64,000 nucleotides of DNA from Tragulus kanchil (taxonomy: Eukaryota > Chordata > Mammalia > Artiodactyla > Tragulidae): positions 21,035,471 through 21,099,470 of the forward strand of contig JAIOJX010000027.1 in the NCBI GenBank assembly GCA_022376925.1, read 5' to 3'. The first letter of the stretch is position 1, and each line of letters opens with the position of its first letter. Shown in pieces: positions 45,301 to 56,802 of the stretch. Both the position numbers and the translations under genes were made by a program. The notes under the pieces are model-generated. The model saw only the letters and a program-made list of their open reading frames with translations. It did no database searches and was not told the DNA's origin.

Positions 45301-46023
45301 GTCCTCCACTGCCGTCTCCTAACCCCCAATCCACCCCATCCTCAATTGTGTGCCTGGCTTACTGTCGCTCCCTTAGGAGAAAGAGCCTGGCTTTTCTGTG
45401 CTTTTCTGTGCCAAGGATCAGAACCACCGTGGGTGTAGCTCTGGGTCTCCCCGACCCAGGATCTGGTGGGCTGTGAATAAACCTAAGTGGTCTGGGGCTC
45501 CATCTTCCACGACCTCCACGAAGAGGAAACGAGACATGGAGAGATGGAGCAGAAACCTGTCAGTACTGGTCCAGAAATGAAATGCACACAGCTTGCTGGT
45601 CGGGAGCCAGATGCAAGCCAGAGAGAATGGAGGTTAACAGACCACAGGAGACAGCATTTTTAAACAATAAAACTGCTAAATGTAGGCTAGGCTGGCGAAG
45701 GAAGTGAACGCATGAGGAGACATAGGCATCTGCTATATCTAGGCCATTTTCAGCGTCTCCGAGGCCAGGCTCAGCAGGCAGAGGGCGGGAGGGCATGCCG
45801 TCCAGTCTGGTGGAGACGCGGTGCTGATACCCGGCAGGAGAGGGCGCTATGAAACACGCGGTGCCGGCATTCCGGGAAGGAGGAAGTGGGCTGGGGCCAC
45901 ATGGGCACTTTGTGGTCGTTTCAGAAACAAACCCAGCATACATTTCACTCAAGAGTGTCCTTAACGTGTCTACAATACGGTGTAGAGCACCGCAGAGACG
46001 CCTGCCTCTGGGTGGCCGGGCAC

Positions 46024-46168
46024 GAGGACGGGTGATTGGATGGCATCACTGACTCAATGGACGTGAGTTTGAGCAAACTTGGGAAGAGAGCAAAGGATGG
46101 GGAAGCCTGGTGTGCTGCGTCCTTGCGGGTCGCAAAGAGTCAGACACGACTTAGCGACTGGACGAGAA
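46024..46168 (+). mobile_element. BovB LINE 3' end, 5'-truncated by a junction
   Basis: Same sequence as 44914-45060. It starts abruptly at the duplication-13 junction, so it is a false copy, not an insertion. Confidence 0.85.
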
Positions 46169-47693
46169 CTACAGTTCCCCAACGAAGGATCTCCCCAAAC
46201 CCCCGGCACTGGAAGGCAGATTCTTAACCACAGGACCCCCAGGAAGTCCCTCACTTCCTCTTCCTATAAGGACACTAATACCTTGGTGTCCCGTCCTTAT
46301 GAGCCCATTTCAGCCCAATTAGTAGTGCTTCCTAAAGACCTCGTCTCCAAATGCTGTCACATATTTGAAGGTTGGGGCTTCCCCGTGTAAATTTGGGGAG
46401 GATACCAGGTCCTCCACTGCCGTCTCCTAACCCCCAATCCACCCCATCCTCAATTGTGTGCCTGGCTTACTGTCGCTCCCTTAGGAGAAAGAGCCTGGCT
46501 TTTCTGTGCTTTTCTGTGCCAAGGATCAGAACCACCGTGGGTGTAGCTCTGGGTCTCCCCGACCCAGGATCTGGTGGGCTGTGAATAAACCTAAGTGGTC
46601 TGGGGCTCCATCTTCCACGACCTCCACGAAGAGGAAACGAGACATGGAGAGATGGAGCAGAAACCTGTCAGTACTGGTCCAGAAATGAAATGCACACAGC
46701 TTGCTGGTCGGGAGCCAGATGCAAGCCAGAGAGAATGGAGGTTAACAGACCACAGGAGACAGCATTTTTAAACAATAAAACTGCTAAATGTAGGCTAGGC
46801 TGGCGAAGGAAGTGAACGCATGAGGAGACATAGGCATCTGCTATATCTAGGCCATTTTCAGCGTCTCCGAGGCCAGGCTCAGCAGGCAGAGGGCGGGAGG
46901 GCATGCCGTCCAGTCTGGTGGAGACGCGGTGCTGATACCCGGCAGGAGAGGGCGCTATGAAACACGCGGTGCCGGCATTCCGGGAAGGAGGAAGTGGGCT
47001 GGGGCCACATGGGCACTTTGTGGTCGTTTCAGAAACAAACCCAGCATACATTTCACTCACGAGTGTCCTTAACGTGTCTACAATACGGTGTAGAGCACCG
47101 CAGAGACGCCTGCCTCTGGGTGGCCGGGACATTGATCTTTAAATTAGACAAGGATTTAGAATCATTTAAGGCCATTCAAAATCACAGAGCAATGAACTCG
47201 AACTTGAGCAGGGTTTATTTCATCTGCTGAGTGCAAGAGGACATGGCGACTCTGCCTTCAGAACCATCAAAGGCAAGCGCTCGCAGCTTCTAGGGCGCGC
47301 GCCTTTGAATGGGCAGCGTTTGCTTCGGGATCACTCGCCGCTGACTGTGCCGCACCCCACGCGGCTCGGCAGCCTCAGGGCCAGGGCTGGCTGGTGCCTG
47401 AGCCCACCCTGTCTTCCTCCAGAAGTCCTCAGGGCTCACCCCTCCTTCCTGGTGACTGTTTCAGCGGCACCCAGGCAGCCAGTCACTCTGAAAAAACCAC
47501 CACCCGAAGGGAGACGCTCAGAAAGCGTCACCGTGGGAAAGGGCGCGGTGTTCACTGTCGGCGCCGTGGGTGCCGGGGGGACTCCACCAGCACGGACGCC
47601 TCGCACACACGTGCACACGCACACACACCCTGGGCGCCCTCCGGCTTTCTTCCGTGTCACACCTTTACCACCGCACGACCACCGGGTACAGGC

Positions 47694-47896
47694 ATTCCAA
47701 GTGGCTCAGGGGTACAGAACCTGCCTGCCAAGCAGGAGACGCAGGTTGGATCCCTGGGTCGGGAAGATCCCCTGGAGAAGGCCATGGCCACCCACTCCAG
47801 TATCTGTGCCTGGAGACCTCCATGGACAGAGGAGCCTGGGGGCTACGGTCTCTGGGGTCACAGAGAGTCAGACTCGACTGTAAAGAACAGTAACAC
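47694..47896 (+). mobile_element. Bov-tA SINE
   Basis: AAGTGGCTCAGGGGTACAGA head, CAGGTTGGATCCCTGGGTCG box, GGAGACCTCCATGGACAGAG and GAGAGTCAGACTCGACTGTA. Confidence 0.92.
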
Positions 47897-48788
47897 GACC
47901 ATCTGCTGGGCCTTAAGTGCTCGTCACTATCTTTACTGCCCATCTTCCTCCCCTAGCGTCTCCGAGGCCAGGCTCAGCAGGCAGAGGGCGGGAGGGCATG
48001 CCGTCCAGTCTGGTGGAGACGCGGTGCTGATACCCGGCAGGAGAGGGCGCTATGAAACACGCGGTGCCGGCATTCCGGGAAGGAGGAAGTGGGCTGGGGC
48101 CACATGGGCACTTTGTGGTCGTTTCAGAAACAAACCCAGCATACATTTCACTCAAGAGTGTCCTTAACGTGTCTACAATACGGTGTAGAGCACCGCAGAG
48201 ACGCCTGCCTCTGGGTGGCCGGGACATTGATCTTTAAATTAGACAAGGATTTAGAATCATTTAAGGCCATTCAAAATCACAGAGCAATGAACTCGAACTT
48301 GAGCAGGGTTTATTTCATCTGCTGAGTGCAAGAGGACATGGCGACTCTGCCTTCAGAACCATCAAAGGCAAGCGCTCGCAGCTTCTAGGGCGCGCGCCTT
48401 TGAATGGGCAGCGTTTGCTTCGGGATCACTCGCCGCTGACTGTGCCGCACCCCACGCGGCTCGGCAGCCTCAGGGCCAGGGCTGGCTGGTGCCTGAGCCC
48501 ACCCTGTCTTCCTCCAGAAGTCCTCAGGGCTCACCCCTCCTTCCTGGTGACTGTTTCAGCGGCACCCAGGCAGCCAGTCACTCTGAAAAAACCACCACCC
48601 GAAGGGAGACGCTCAGAAAGCGTCACCGTGGGAAAGGGCGCGGTGTTCACTGTCGGCGCCGTGGGTGCCGGGGGTACTCCACCAGCACGGACGCCTAGCA
48701 CACACGTGCACACGCACACACACCCTGGGCGCCCTCCGGCTTTCTTCCGTGTCACACCTTTACCACCGCACGACCACCGGGTACAGGC

Positions 48789-48991
48789 ATTCCAAGTGGC
48801 TCAGGGGTACAGAACCTGCCTGCCAAGCAGGAGACGCAGGTTGGATCCCTGGGTCGGGAAGATCCCCTGGAGAAGGCCATGGCCACCCACTCCAGTATCT
48901 GTGCCTGGAGACCTCCATGGACAGAGGAGCCTGGGGGCTACGGTCTCTGGGGTCACAGAGAGTCAGACTCGACTGTAAAGAACAGTAACAC
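48789..48991 (+). mobile_element. Bov-tA SINE (false second copy)
   Basis: Copy of 47694-47896 in duplication 14. Confidence 0.88.
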
Positions 48992-49105
48992 GACCATCTG
49001 CTGGGCCTTAAGTGCTCGTCACTATCTTTACTGCCCATCTTCCTCCCCTGGAGCATAAGCATCTTCAAGGCAGGGATTTTCACCAGTTTTGCTCTGTGCA
49101 TGTAA
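48992..49105 (+). mobile_element. L2 LINE 3' end fragment
   Basis: GAGCATAAGCATCTTCAAGG, CAGGGATTTTCACCAGTTTT and GCTCTGTGCATGTAAAATAA follow the L2 3' consensus loosely. Confidence 0.55.
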
Positions 49106-49351
49106 AATAACCACAGTCAGACCCCGTGGTAATTTGAAGGGAATCAAAACCACGGGCAAACGTTTAGGAAGTACAAGCAGCCTTTCAGTTTCATTACTGT
49201 GTCTTTCCTTCCATTGACCTTGCAAATTAAGCGATTTACACCTCAGCTGTGTGTTTTCTGGTGTTTGTATTTACAGCAAACATTTCTTCTGCCTAAAAAT
49301 GAACCCAATCTCCGACGAATCTCTCTGCAACTTACACAATCATATGTACTA

Positions 49352-49559
49352 GTGGTGGTTTAGCAGCTTACGTTGTGTCTGACTCTTTTGCGACTCCATG
49401 GTCTGTAGCCTCCCAGGTTTCTCTGTCCATGGGATTTCTCAGGCAAGAACACTGGAATGGGTTGCCATTTCCTCCTCCAGGGGATCTTCCCCACACAGGG
49501 ATCGAACCCAGGTCTCCTGCATGGCAGGCGGATTCTCTACTGAGCCACCAGGGAAGCCC
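49352..49559 (-). mobile_element. Bov-tA/Bov-A2 SINE
   Basis: Full reverse element from GTTGTGTCTGACTCTTTTGC to head CTGAGCCACCAGGGAAGCCC. Flanked by CACAATCATAT at 49335 and 49560, a likely target-site duplication. Confidence 0.95.
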
Positions 49560-49767
49560 ACACAATCATATACATGTAATTTCTAAGAGGTCAGGCTCTA
49601 CAGGACTTGGTAAGCTGAAAAGTTGTGTGGATTTTCAGCGTGTGTTTGTTTCTTGTTTCTATGCAATCTGTAATGAAAATGATTACTCAGTGATTGCTTA
49701 CAATTTGGAACAATCCTGCAGCCACGTCTTCAGGTAAGAGAAGACGAGACTTTGCTCCAGGACAGGC

Positions 49768-49925
49768 TGGTAAACCACAGCCATCAGGCCAAACCCCACC
49801 TAAAGGCGATGTTTGTAAATAAAGTTTTATTGGTACGTTCACTTACCTATTGCTTGTGGTTGCCTCCAGTTACTGTGTACTAGCAGAGTGGAGGAGCTGG
49901 GACGGGGACCATAGGGTCTGCAGAT
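49768..49925. mobile_element. Ancient mammalian interspersed repeat (DNA-transposon-like)
   Basis: GCTGGTAAACCACAGCCATC with AGGCCAAACCCCACC, then GTTTGTAAATAAAGTTTTAT and TGGTACGTTC match a widespread old repeat whose family name I cannot assign with confidence. Confidence 0.55.
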
Positions 49926-49946
49926 TTTCAGTATTAGCTGCAGGTG

Positions 49947-50154
49947 TGCATGCTCAGTAACTGTCGTGCCCAGCTCTCTGTGACCCTACGGACTGTCGCC
50001 CGCCAGACTCCTCTGTCCATAGGATCTCCAAGGCGAGAATACTGGAGTGGGTTGCCATTTCCTTCTCCGGGGCATCTTCCCGACCCAGGGATGGAACCTG
50101 TGTCTCCTGCATTGGCAGGCAGGTTCTTCACTACCGGTGCCCTCTGGGAAGCTC
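49947..50154 (-). mobile_element. Bov-tA/Bov-A2 SINE
   Basis: Reverse element from GTGCATGCTCAGTAACTGTC through GGGTTGCCATTTCCTTCTCC to the head TGCCCTCTGGGAAGCTC. Confidence 0.93.
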
Positions 50155-50442
50155 ATTGGCCCTTGTACAGGAAAAACGGGCCAACTCTCGCTCAGAAAGA
50201 AAGTGACAGGCGGTTCCATACATGTCCTGGATGTTTGGATTCTGAGAGGGGCTGTCTCAGCTCTGACCGTCTTCTTGCGGGCCTGAGCATCAGCCTGCCC
50301 TTCTGGACTTGAAGCCGTCTCGGGGAAGCAGGTCAGTGGTGTGAGAAGGTCTTAGCTTCCCTGCACCTGACTTCTCTCTGGCTGAAAGTCACAACTGGTA
50401 GGAATTTATACAACGTAAAGAGTGGCCAGAGGACAGCCCCAC

Positions 50443-50806
50443 TCACTGTTAGAGAAATGCAGATCAAAACTACCATCAGGACTCATCTCAGTCTGCTCTG
50501 AATGATCATCGTCCAAAAAGTCTATCCATCATATTAATACATGCTGGCGAGGCTGTGGGGGGAAATGCGCCCTCCTGCGCTGCTGGTGGGCATGCCAATG
50601 GATACAGTCACTATGGCAAACAGTATGGAGGTTCCTTTAAAAACTAAAACTAGTTACCAAACGATCCTGGAATTCCCTCCTGGGCGTGCATCAGAGAAAA
50701 CTCTAATTTGAAAAGATACCTGCACCCCCGTACATTCATTGCAGCCCTGCTTACAAGAGCCAAGGCATGGGAGTGACCTAAAGGTCCATCAACAGCAGAA
50801 AGATGT
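50443..50806 (+). mobile_element. L1 ORF2 3' fragment
   Basis: Forward L1: GAGAAATGCAGATCAAAACT, GGTGGGCATGCCAATGGATA, AACAGTATGGAGGTTCC, TTCATTGCAGCCCTGCTTAC, CTAAAGGTCCATCAACAG. Indels break the frame. Confidence 0.9.
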
Positions 50807-52004
50807 TGGCCTCTTGGTTTAAAGTTTCTGCCACCCTTCTCGCCCTGCCTCTCTCAGCTGGCACAACCTGCTTTCTCGTTCCTCAATGACTGGACCTCAT
50901 TTTTTCTCTGTCTCATTTAATTCTTGACTTCTTCTGGGTCAATTCAGAAAATCAGATCAGTAGGGCTTGCCCAAGGCTAACTGAACCGGAATATGTCTTT
51001 TGGAAAGATCCTCAGGTGACGTGTATGTACATCACGTGTTGAGACAGGCTGCTTACCTCCCTCTCACTGCATATCTGGTGGGAGCAATGGGGGCTGCATC
51101 GCCCATCCCCCCCTCTCCCTGGCACTCTCCCCTCGCCTCTCCAGGCTTAGAATTCCCGCGTCCCTCTTCTCCGAAGCGAGACACTTCCTAACTCCCAAGG
51201 GATCGCCTCCTTTATTCACTTGTTCCTTTCTGATATGCTCAGTTTTGTTTTTTTTCCCTTTTCACGGACTCTCTTCATAACACCTTTAAACAGAAGCAGG
51301 TGTTCCCCACGTGAAAAAGCTTCTCTCAACCCCTCTGCCTCTTCCAGGCACCATCCCATTTCTCAACAGCCTTTTTCTGACACGTTTCTGGAACTCATGC
51401 CAAGCCGGTTCTGCTGTGTCTTTCTATATCTCCCTTCCTTAACCCCTTGAAATCTGGCTTTTGACCCACTGCTATCAAAAACTTTTCTAAACGTTCCTTC
51501 TGGCTGTGACTGATGGCTGTGGCCCTTCTGGGCCGTGCCTTTCTGTTGACTTTCCTGACACCCTAGGAAGGGGAGGGAGAGGACGGTAGAGAGGAGGAGA
51601 CAGAGGAGTGGAGGTTTGGGAGTATGGCGGGCGCCTCTTGCCTCAGCCCTCTGAGCAAACGCCCAGGCGCAGACGGAGCTCCTCGAAGTTGAAGTCTTCA
51701 CCCCTTCTCCTGTCCACATTCCACCCCGTCCATCCGGCGTCCTTAGCTCAGCAGCAGCACCCGCCGGCCCTGGGGCCTGGGAGGGAGCCCAAGAGTCAGG
51801 GCTAGGGCATCTCCCTGCCCCCGCCCTCCATCCTCCGTCCACCCCGAGTCTGTGCGCCCGCCTCCCAAGGGAACCCGTGTCCTCCACTGCCTGCTCCAGC
51901 CTCGCCAGGTCGCACCTGGGCCTCCACCACGGCCTCCAAGCATGCTGCCTCCGTCTCTCCAGCCCCTAGATCCGGCCAGCGCAGGGCCCTCCTGATGTTT
52001 AATT
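50807..52004. other. Unique or very old repeat-derived flank
   Basis: 51280-51490 may be an ancient repeat (ACTGCTATCAAAAACTTTTC-like). 51560-51990 is GC-rich and unrecognised. No gene supported. Confidence 0.35.
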
Positions 52005-52322
52005 AGAAGTAAATCAGGGCTTCCCCTGGTGGTCCAGTGGGTCAGGACACCGCCTGGCAGTGCAAGGGGCGCCGGTTCCATCCCTGGCCTGGGAAGATCC
52101 CACGTGCCGCGGAGCAGCTGGACCCATGTGTCCAATGACCGAGCCGGTGCTCTGCGACAACAGACGCCACCGCGACGGGAGGCCCACAGGAGCCAAAGAA
52201 CAAAGACGGATGAAAATAGAGAAATGAAAGACCAGAAGAAGTGGCCCGCCCGCTCCCCTCCCTCCCCAACCCGACACTCGCCCAAAATAAATAAATCTTT
52301 AAAAAAAAAAAGAAGTAAGTCA
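52005..52322 (+). mobile_element. CHR-2 SINE with target-site duplication
   Basis: A full element (GGGCTTCCCCTGGTGGTCCA through AAATAAATAAATC and poly-A) is flanked by AGAAGTAAATCA at 52005-52016 and AGAAGTAAGTCA at 52311-52322, a 12-base duplication with one mismatch. This shows a genuine L1-mediated insertion. Confidence 0.93.
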
Positions 52323-52689
52323 CATGATGTGACTCTGCTGCTTAAGACTCTTTAAAGACTGAGCATCCTTCAGTTTTAGGTATGATATTATTGTTCGGTT
52401 ATCTTTTCCCCAAAGAAAGTCCTCCTGTCTTCGAGGTGTGTACTGTACTGATTCAATGTGAAACGCTGTGATGTGTTGGAGTCTCTTCAGAATATTAGGA
52501 TCAGGTTAATGGGATTGGTCGTGTTGAAGCTGGGTGCCCAGGGTTTCCGTGTGATCTTCTACTTTTGTGTGCTTGAACATTTTTATAATAAAATGTTTAA
52601 AAAAACAAATTGCAAGGATATTTTTTTACTCATAAGATGAAAAAAAAAACCCACCCAACTTGTAAAGATACTCCATTACTCATAAAATC

Positions 52690-53185
52690 CAAACAAAAGC
52701 CGAAAACATGCTCACCATGGCCGGCCCATTCCGGCCTGCCCTGGCCCTGTCGAAGCATCTGGCCTCCTGTCTCACCGCGCGCGAGCATCCTTCCACGAAG
52801 CTCTGCACTGTGACCCTCCCCAGCGACCTCCTCCTTTCATCTCCAGCAAGGAAGTCTTCTCTGATTTGCCTGGAAGCTTCTCCCTATGGGCCCCAAGGCA
52901 CCCCATGCAGCCCATCCCCCACGACCCCAAGGGCTACTTCCTGCTCAGCCCCAGGCCTCGTTTAAAACCAGTCTTTCAGAAATGCCCTTGCCACCCCAAT
53001 TTAAATATAGCTTTCCCGATTTACTTTATCTCTGCACCCTATGATTTCCCATCTTTGTGCTTAACCGCAGTCAAACTCTGGTTTCCCCACCAGGTCGTGA
53101 ACTGTGTCAGGGCCAAGTTCCTGACTTGTTTTTTCACGTGGGTGTCCACCGATGCCCAGCGCAGCGCTGCCAAATAAAATGAGGT
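52690..53185 (+). mobile_element. L2 LINE 3' end
   Basis: Pattern of L2: a CCTGCCCTGGCC region, GGAAGTCTTCTCTGATTTGC, CCCACCAGGTCGTGAACTGT, GTCAGGGCCAAGTTCC and a CCCAGCGCAGCGCTGCC end. The 3' half recurs at 54027-54270. Confidence 0.6.
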
Positions 53186-53224
53186 CGTGGCCACGCCCTC
53201 AGCCACGAAATCGGTAATTAAAAC

Positions 53225-53384
53225 GGAAAACAGGGACGTCCCTGGGGCCCAGTCGCTAAAACTGTGCTCTCAATGCAGGGCCCTGGGTTCAATCCCTGGT
53301 CAGGGAACCAGAGCCCACATGCCACAACGAAGACCCAGCACAGCCAAATAAATACAGAAGTAAAATATTAAAAAATAAAAACTG
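53225..53384 (+). mobile_element. CHR-type SINE
   Basis: GGACGTCCCTGGGGCCCAGT head, GGGTTCAATCCCTGGTCAGG box, CACATGCCACAACGAAGACC, CAGCACAGCCAAATAAATAC and an A-rich tail. Confidence 0.9.
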
Positions 53385-53439
53385 AACATACAAGTAGCAG
53401 GGGTGCAAGAACATTCTGCCCCCTTTTCAATGATCATTT

Positions 53440-53855
53440 TCTCTTTTATTAAGGAATATAAATTGAGAGATAAGATTAAAGTCTCCTCTTTTCCCCCTAC
53501 CCTCTCCACCCAACCCCCTCTCTCTCTTTCCCACGGTAATGACGATCATGATTTTGGCATGTATTCTGAGCCTCTGTTTTATATTTTTATCACCAGTGTG
53601 TGCATCCATAAATAATCCATGCTATTGTTTTATGTGTTTTTAAAAATGCACGTAGATGACATAATTTGCTAGCTAATGCTGTCCTGCTTGTGGTGTTCAC
53701 TCAGCATTGTCATGTATAAGGGTGTATGCGTATATATTATACGTTCGTTCATCCATTTCCACCGTCAAACTGCCACCCACTCTATGAAAACATTGCAACT
53801 TATGCAACTTATTTATTCATCCCCTTAATGAGGTACATCTGGCTTAGCTCCAATC
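53440..53855. mobile_element. Ancient L1-type 3' sequence
   Basis: CACGGTAATGACGATCATGA, TTTTATATTTTTATCACCAG, TGTGCATCCATAAATAATCC and CTTATTTATTCATCCCCTTA match an old L1M-like 3' region. Subfamily and strand not certain. Confidence 0.55.
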
Positions 53856-54316
53856 TGCATCTCTGGCAAGAATTCTGGGAAGACTGTGCTTGAACTTGGG
53901 GCTCCCCAGGCACAACTCCCCTCCCATCCCACATTCCTATTAGACCGGCCAGAATAAATGCGAGAGGGCCGGCCAGGTGCCAAGGCGAAACCCCCGGAAT
54001 TCTCATCTTAGAGAGCTAGTGGGCGATACTTCCTGCTCAGCCCCAGGCCTCGTTTAAAACCAGTCTTTCAGAAATGCCCTTGCCACCCCAATTTAAATAT
54101 AGCTTTCCCGATTTACTTTATCTCTGCACCCTATGATTTCCCATCTTTGTGCTTAACCGCAGTCAAACTCTGGTTTCCCCACCAGGTCGTGAACTGTGTC
54201 AGGGCCAAGTTCCTGACTTGTTTTTTCACGTGGGTGTCCACCGATGCCCAGCGCAGCGCTGCCAAATAAAATGAGGTCGTGGCCACGCCCTCAGCCACGA
54301 AATCGGTAATTAAAAC

Positions 54317-54476
54317 GGAAAACAGGGACGTCCCTGGGGCCCAGTCGCTAAAACTGTGCTCTCAATGCAGGGCCCTGGGTTCAATCCCTGGTCAGGGAAC
54401 CAGAGCCCACATGCCACAACGAAGACCCAGCACAGCCAAATAAATACAGAAGTAAAATATTAAAAAATAAAAACTG
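54317..54476 (+). mobile_element. CHR-type SINE (false second copy)
   Basis: Copy of 53225-53384 in duplication 15. Confidence 0.87.
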
Positions 54477-54531
54477 AACATACAAGTAGCAGGGGTGCAA
54501 GAACATTCTGCCCCCTTTTCAATGATCATTT

Positions 54532-54947
54532 TCTCTTTTATTAAGGAATATAAATTGAGAGATAAGATTAAAGTCTCCTCTTTTCCCCCTACCCTCTCCA
54601 CCCAACCCCCTCTCTCTCTTTCCCACGGTAATGACGATCATGATTTTGGCATGTATTCTGAGCCTCTGTTTTATATTTTTATCACCAGTGTGTGCATCCA
54701 TAAATAATCCATGCTATTGTTTTATGTGTTTTTAAAAATGCACGTAGATGACATAATTTGCTAGCTAATGCTGTCCTGCTTGTGGTGTTCACTCAGCATT
54801 GTCATGTATAAGGGTGTATGCGTATATATTATACGTTCGTTCATCCATTTCCACCGTCAAACTGCCACCCACTCTATGAAAACATTGCAACTTATGCAAC
54901 TTATTTATTCATCCCCTTAATGAGGTACATCTGGCTTAGCTCCAATC
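54532..54947. mobile_element. Ancient L1-type 3' sequence (false second copy)
   Basis: Copy of 53440-53855 in duplication 15. Confidence 0.53.
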
Positions 54948-55343
54948 TGCATCTCTGGCAAGAATTCTGGGAAGACTGTGCTTGAACTTGGGGCTCCCCA
55001 GGCACAACTCCCCTCCCATCCCACATTCCTATTAGACCGGCCAGAATAAATGCGAGAGGGCCGGCCAGGTGCCAAGGCGACAGGAATTCTCATACACTGC
55101 TGCCCTGCGAGCAGAAATTGACATAATCATCTTAGAGAGCTAGTGGGCGATGCCTCATTAGTGTGAAACACTCAGCCTTGCCGCCCGGCCCTTCTCCCTT
55201 TACAGTAAATCCTCATCATCAAAGGTAAACGATGAAATTCTTTTCGATTCAACAGAAAGCGTTCTATATGTAATCATCGTTCATGCCTCAGAGTTGACAA
55301 TGCCCTTGCACCTATGTTACCTCAGCTGACATTGCCAGCCACG

Positions 55344-55651
55344 GGTTTTTTTTGGGGGGCGGGTGGGTTGGGGAAGGAGCGGGGCGGGCGGGCCACTTAT
55401 ATTGGTCTTTCATTTGTCCATTTTCATCCATCTTTGTTCTTTGGCTCCCATGGGCCTCCCATCACAGTGGCCTCTGTAGTCGCAGAGCAACGGCTCTGGG
55501 CGCATGCGCTCCAGAGCTCCGGCTCGGTAATTGGACACATGGGTCCAGCCGCTCCGCGGCACGTGGGATCTTCCCAGGCCAGGGATCGAACCGGCGCCCC
55601 TTCCACTGCAAGGCGATGTCCTTACCTGCTGGACTACCAGGGAAGCCCCCA
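55344..55651 (-). mobile_element. CHR-2 SINE
   Basis: Reverse element: T/G-rich tail, TTCATCCATCTTTGTTCTTT, GCGCATGCGCTCCAGAGCTC, CCAGGGATCGAACCGGCGCC and head CTACCAGGGAAGCCCC. Confidence 0.93.
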
Positions 55652-55674
55652 GCCACGGTTTTGATCTTGCTGTT

Positions 55675-55886
55675 TAGGTGCTAAGTTGTGTCCAATGTTT
55701 TTGCGACTCCATGGACGGTAGCCCGTCAGGCTCCTCTGTTCATGGGATCCTCCAGGCAAGAACACTGGAGTGCGGTGCCACTTCCTCCTCCAGGGGATCC
55801 TCCTGACCCAGGGATCGAACCTGAGTCTCACGTACCTCCTGCATTGGCAGGCAGACTCTTTGCCGCTGAGCCGTCTGGGAAGCCCT
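55675..55886 (-). mobile_element. Bov-tA/Bov-A2 SINE
   Basis: Reverse: GCTAAGTTGTGTCCAATGTT, CAGGCTCCTCTGTTCATGGG, CCAGGGATCGAACCTGAGTC and head GAGCCGTCTGGGAAGCCCT. Contains a small insertion (ACGTACCTC). Confidence 0.93.
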
Positions 55887-55989
55887 AGGGGTGTGGTATT
55901 AGCCCTGCTACAGAGCAGGGCACCTTGCAGTAGTCTGGTGCCAAGGCTGAAATCCCACTGGTTTCACTTTTTTGGCCAAGTGTGTGTGG

Positions 55990-56301
55990 TTTTTTTAAAT
56001 ACATATTTTAAAAATTATTTGTTTAGCTGTGAATTTGGCTGCACTGGGTGTTCGTTGCTGTGCGCGGGTTTGCTCTCGGTGCAGCTAGAGTAGGGGCTCC
56101 TCGTGGTTGCGGTGTGCGGGCCTCTCGCCGCAGTGGCTGCTCCAGTTGCAGAGCACAAGCTGTGGAGCGGGCGGGCTTCAGGAGCTGCAGGGCACGGGCT
56201 CAGCTGTACCAAGACAGGGATCTTCCTGGATCAGGGACTGACCCCGTGTCCCCTGCATTGGCAGGTAGACGCTTAACCACAGGACCACCAGGGAGGTCCC
56301 T
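55990..56301 (-). mobile_element. CHR-1-type SINE
   Basis: Reverse: ATTTGTTTAGCTGTGAATTT, GGCTGCACTGGGTGTTCGTT, CAGGGCACGGGCTCAGC and head CAGGACCACCAGGGAGGTCC. Its right part is copied, with errors, at 57255-57380. Confidence 0.9.
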
Positions 56302-56800
56302 GCCCGGGGCATTTTCCCCTGGCCTGCACTCGCTGTGTTTTTGCATGAGGAAGAAAATGAACAGCCCCAGGTCCTTTGTAAGAGATGCTACTGGTCCCTG
56401 AACCAGAGGCCTTGTGCCCTGGGGACTGGAATCGTTGGTGACTCACAGTTCACTGTCTCTCCTTCTTAAGCGAATTGCCCACAGCCATCTGGAGTGGCCC
56501 TAGTTGAAGATGCCTGGAAAATTTCCTCCACCACTCTTGTGGGGATTTCTTAGCTGAAGACCCCTGATACAGTGGTCCACAGCGGGCCTCCTTGCCGTGA
56601 GGAGGCAATTCCGGGGGCCGTTTATGCTTCAGAGCTCCCTGTGGGACCAGGCTGAGGCAGAACTTTCCAGCTGAACCTGCAGCTCAGGTCTGCTTCTTGC
56701 CTTGCCTTCTTCTGCCTCCACAAGCCCTGCACCTCCTCCTGAGAGCGCGTCTTTGAGAAATCACTTGTGCAAAACCTTATCTCAGGCTCTGCTTCCAGAA
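56302..56800. other. Unique upstream flank
   Basis: No repeat or gene recognised; repeated at 57381-57879 by duplication 16. Confidence 0.4.
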
Positions 56801-56802
56801 CA

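Larger units (their letters stand above)
44914..47129 (+). repeat. Tandem duplication 13 (period 1108)
   Basis: 44914-46023 is repeated at 46024-47129. The junction lies inside a BovB LINE 3' end, so copy 2 begins mid-element. Confidence 0.92.
46860..49049 (+). repeat. Tandem duplication 14 (period 1095)
   Basis: 46860-47954 is repeated at 47955-49049. Its first 270 bases also match 45752-46018, making three copies. One A/C difference (47059) is private to the middle copy. Two further changes lie near 47576/48673 and 47602/48698. Confidence 0.92.
52935..55151 (+). repeat. Tandem duplication 15 (period 1092)
   Basis: 52935-54026 is repeated at 54027-55151. Copy 1 lacks about 45 bases near its end (around 53998) that are present at 55080-55130. 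Confidence 0.92.

Noticed and set aside
45560..45952. A 130-codon minus-strand frame (and copies at 46668-47132 and 47913-48227).
   Set aside because: Composition looks plausible but there is no known domain. Its multiplicity is caused by misassembly and no coding evidence supports it.
50443..50806. A possible functional L1 reverse transcriptase.
   Set aside because: Only a few hundred bases of frameshifted ORF2 remain.
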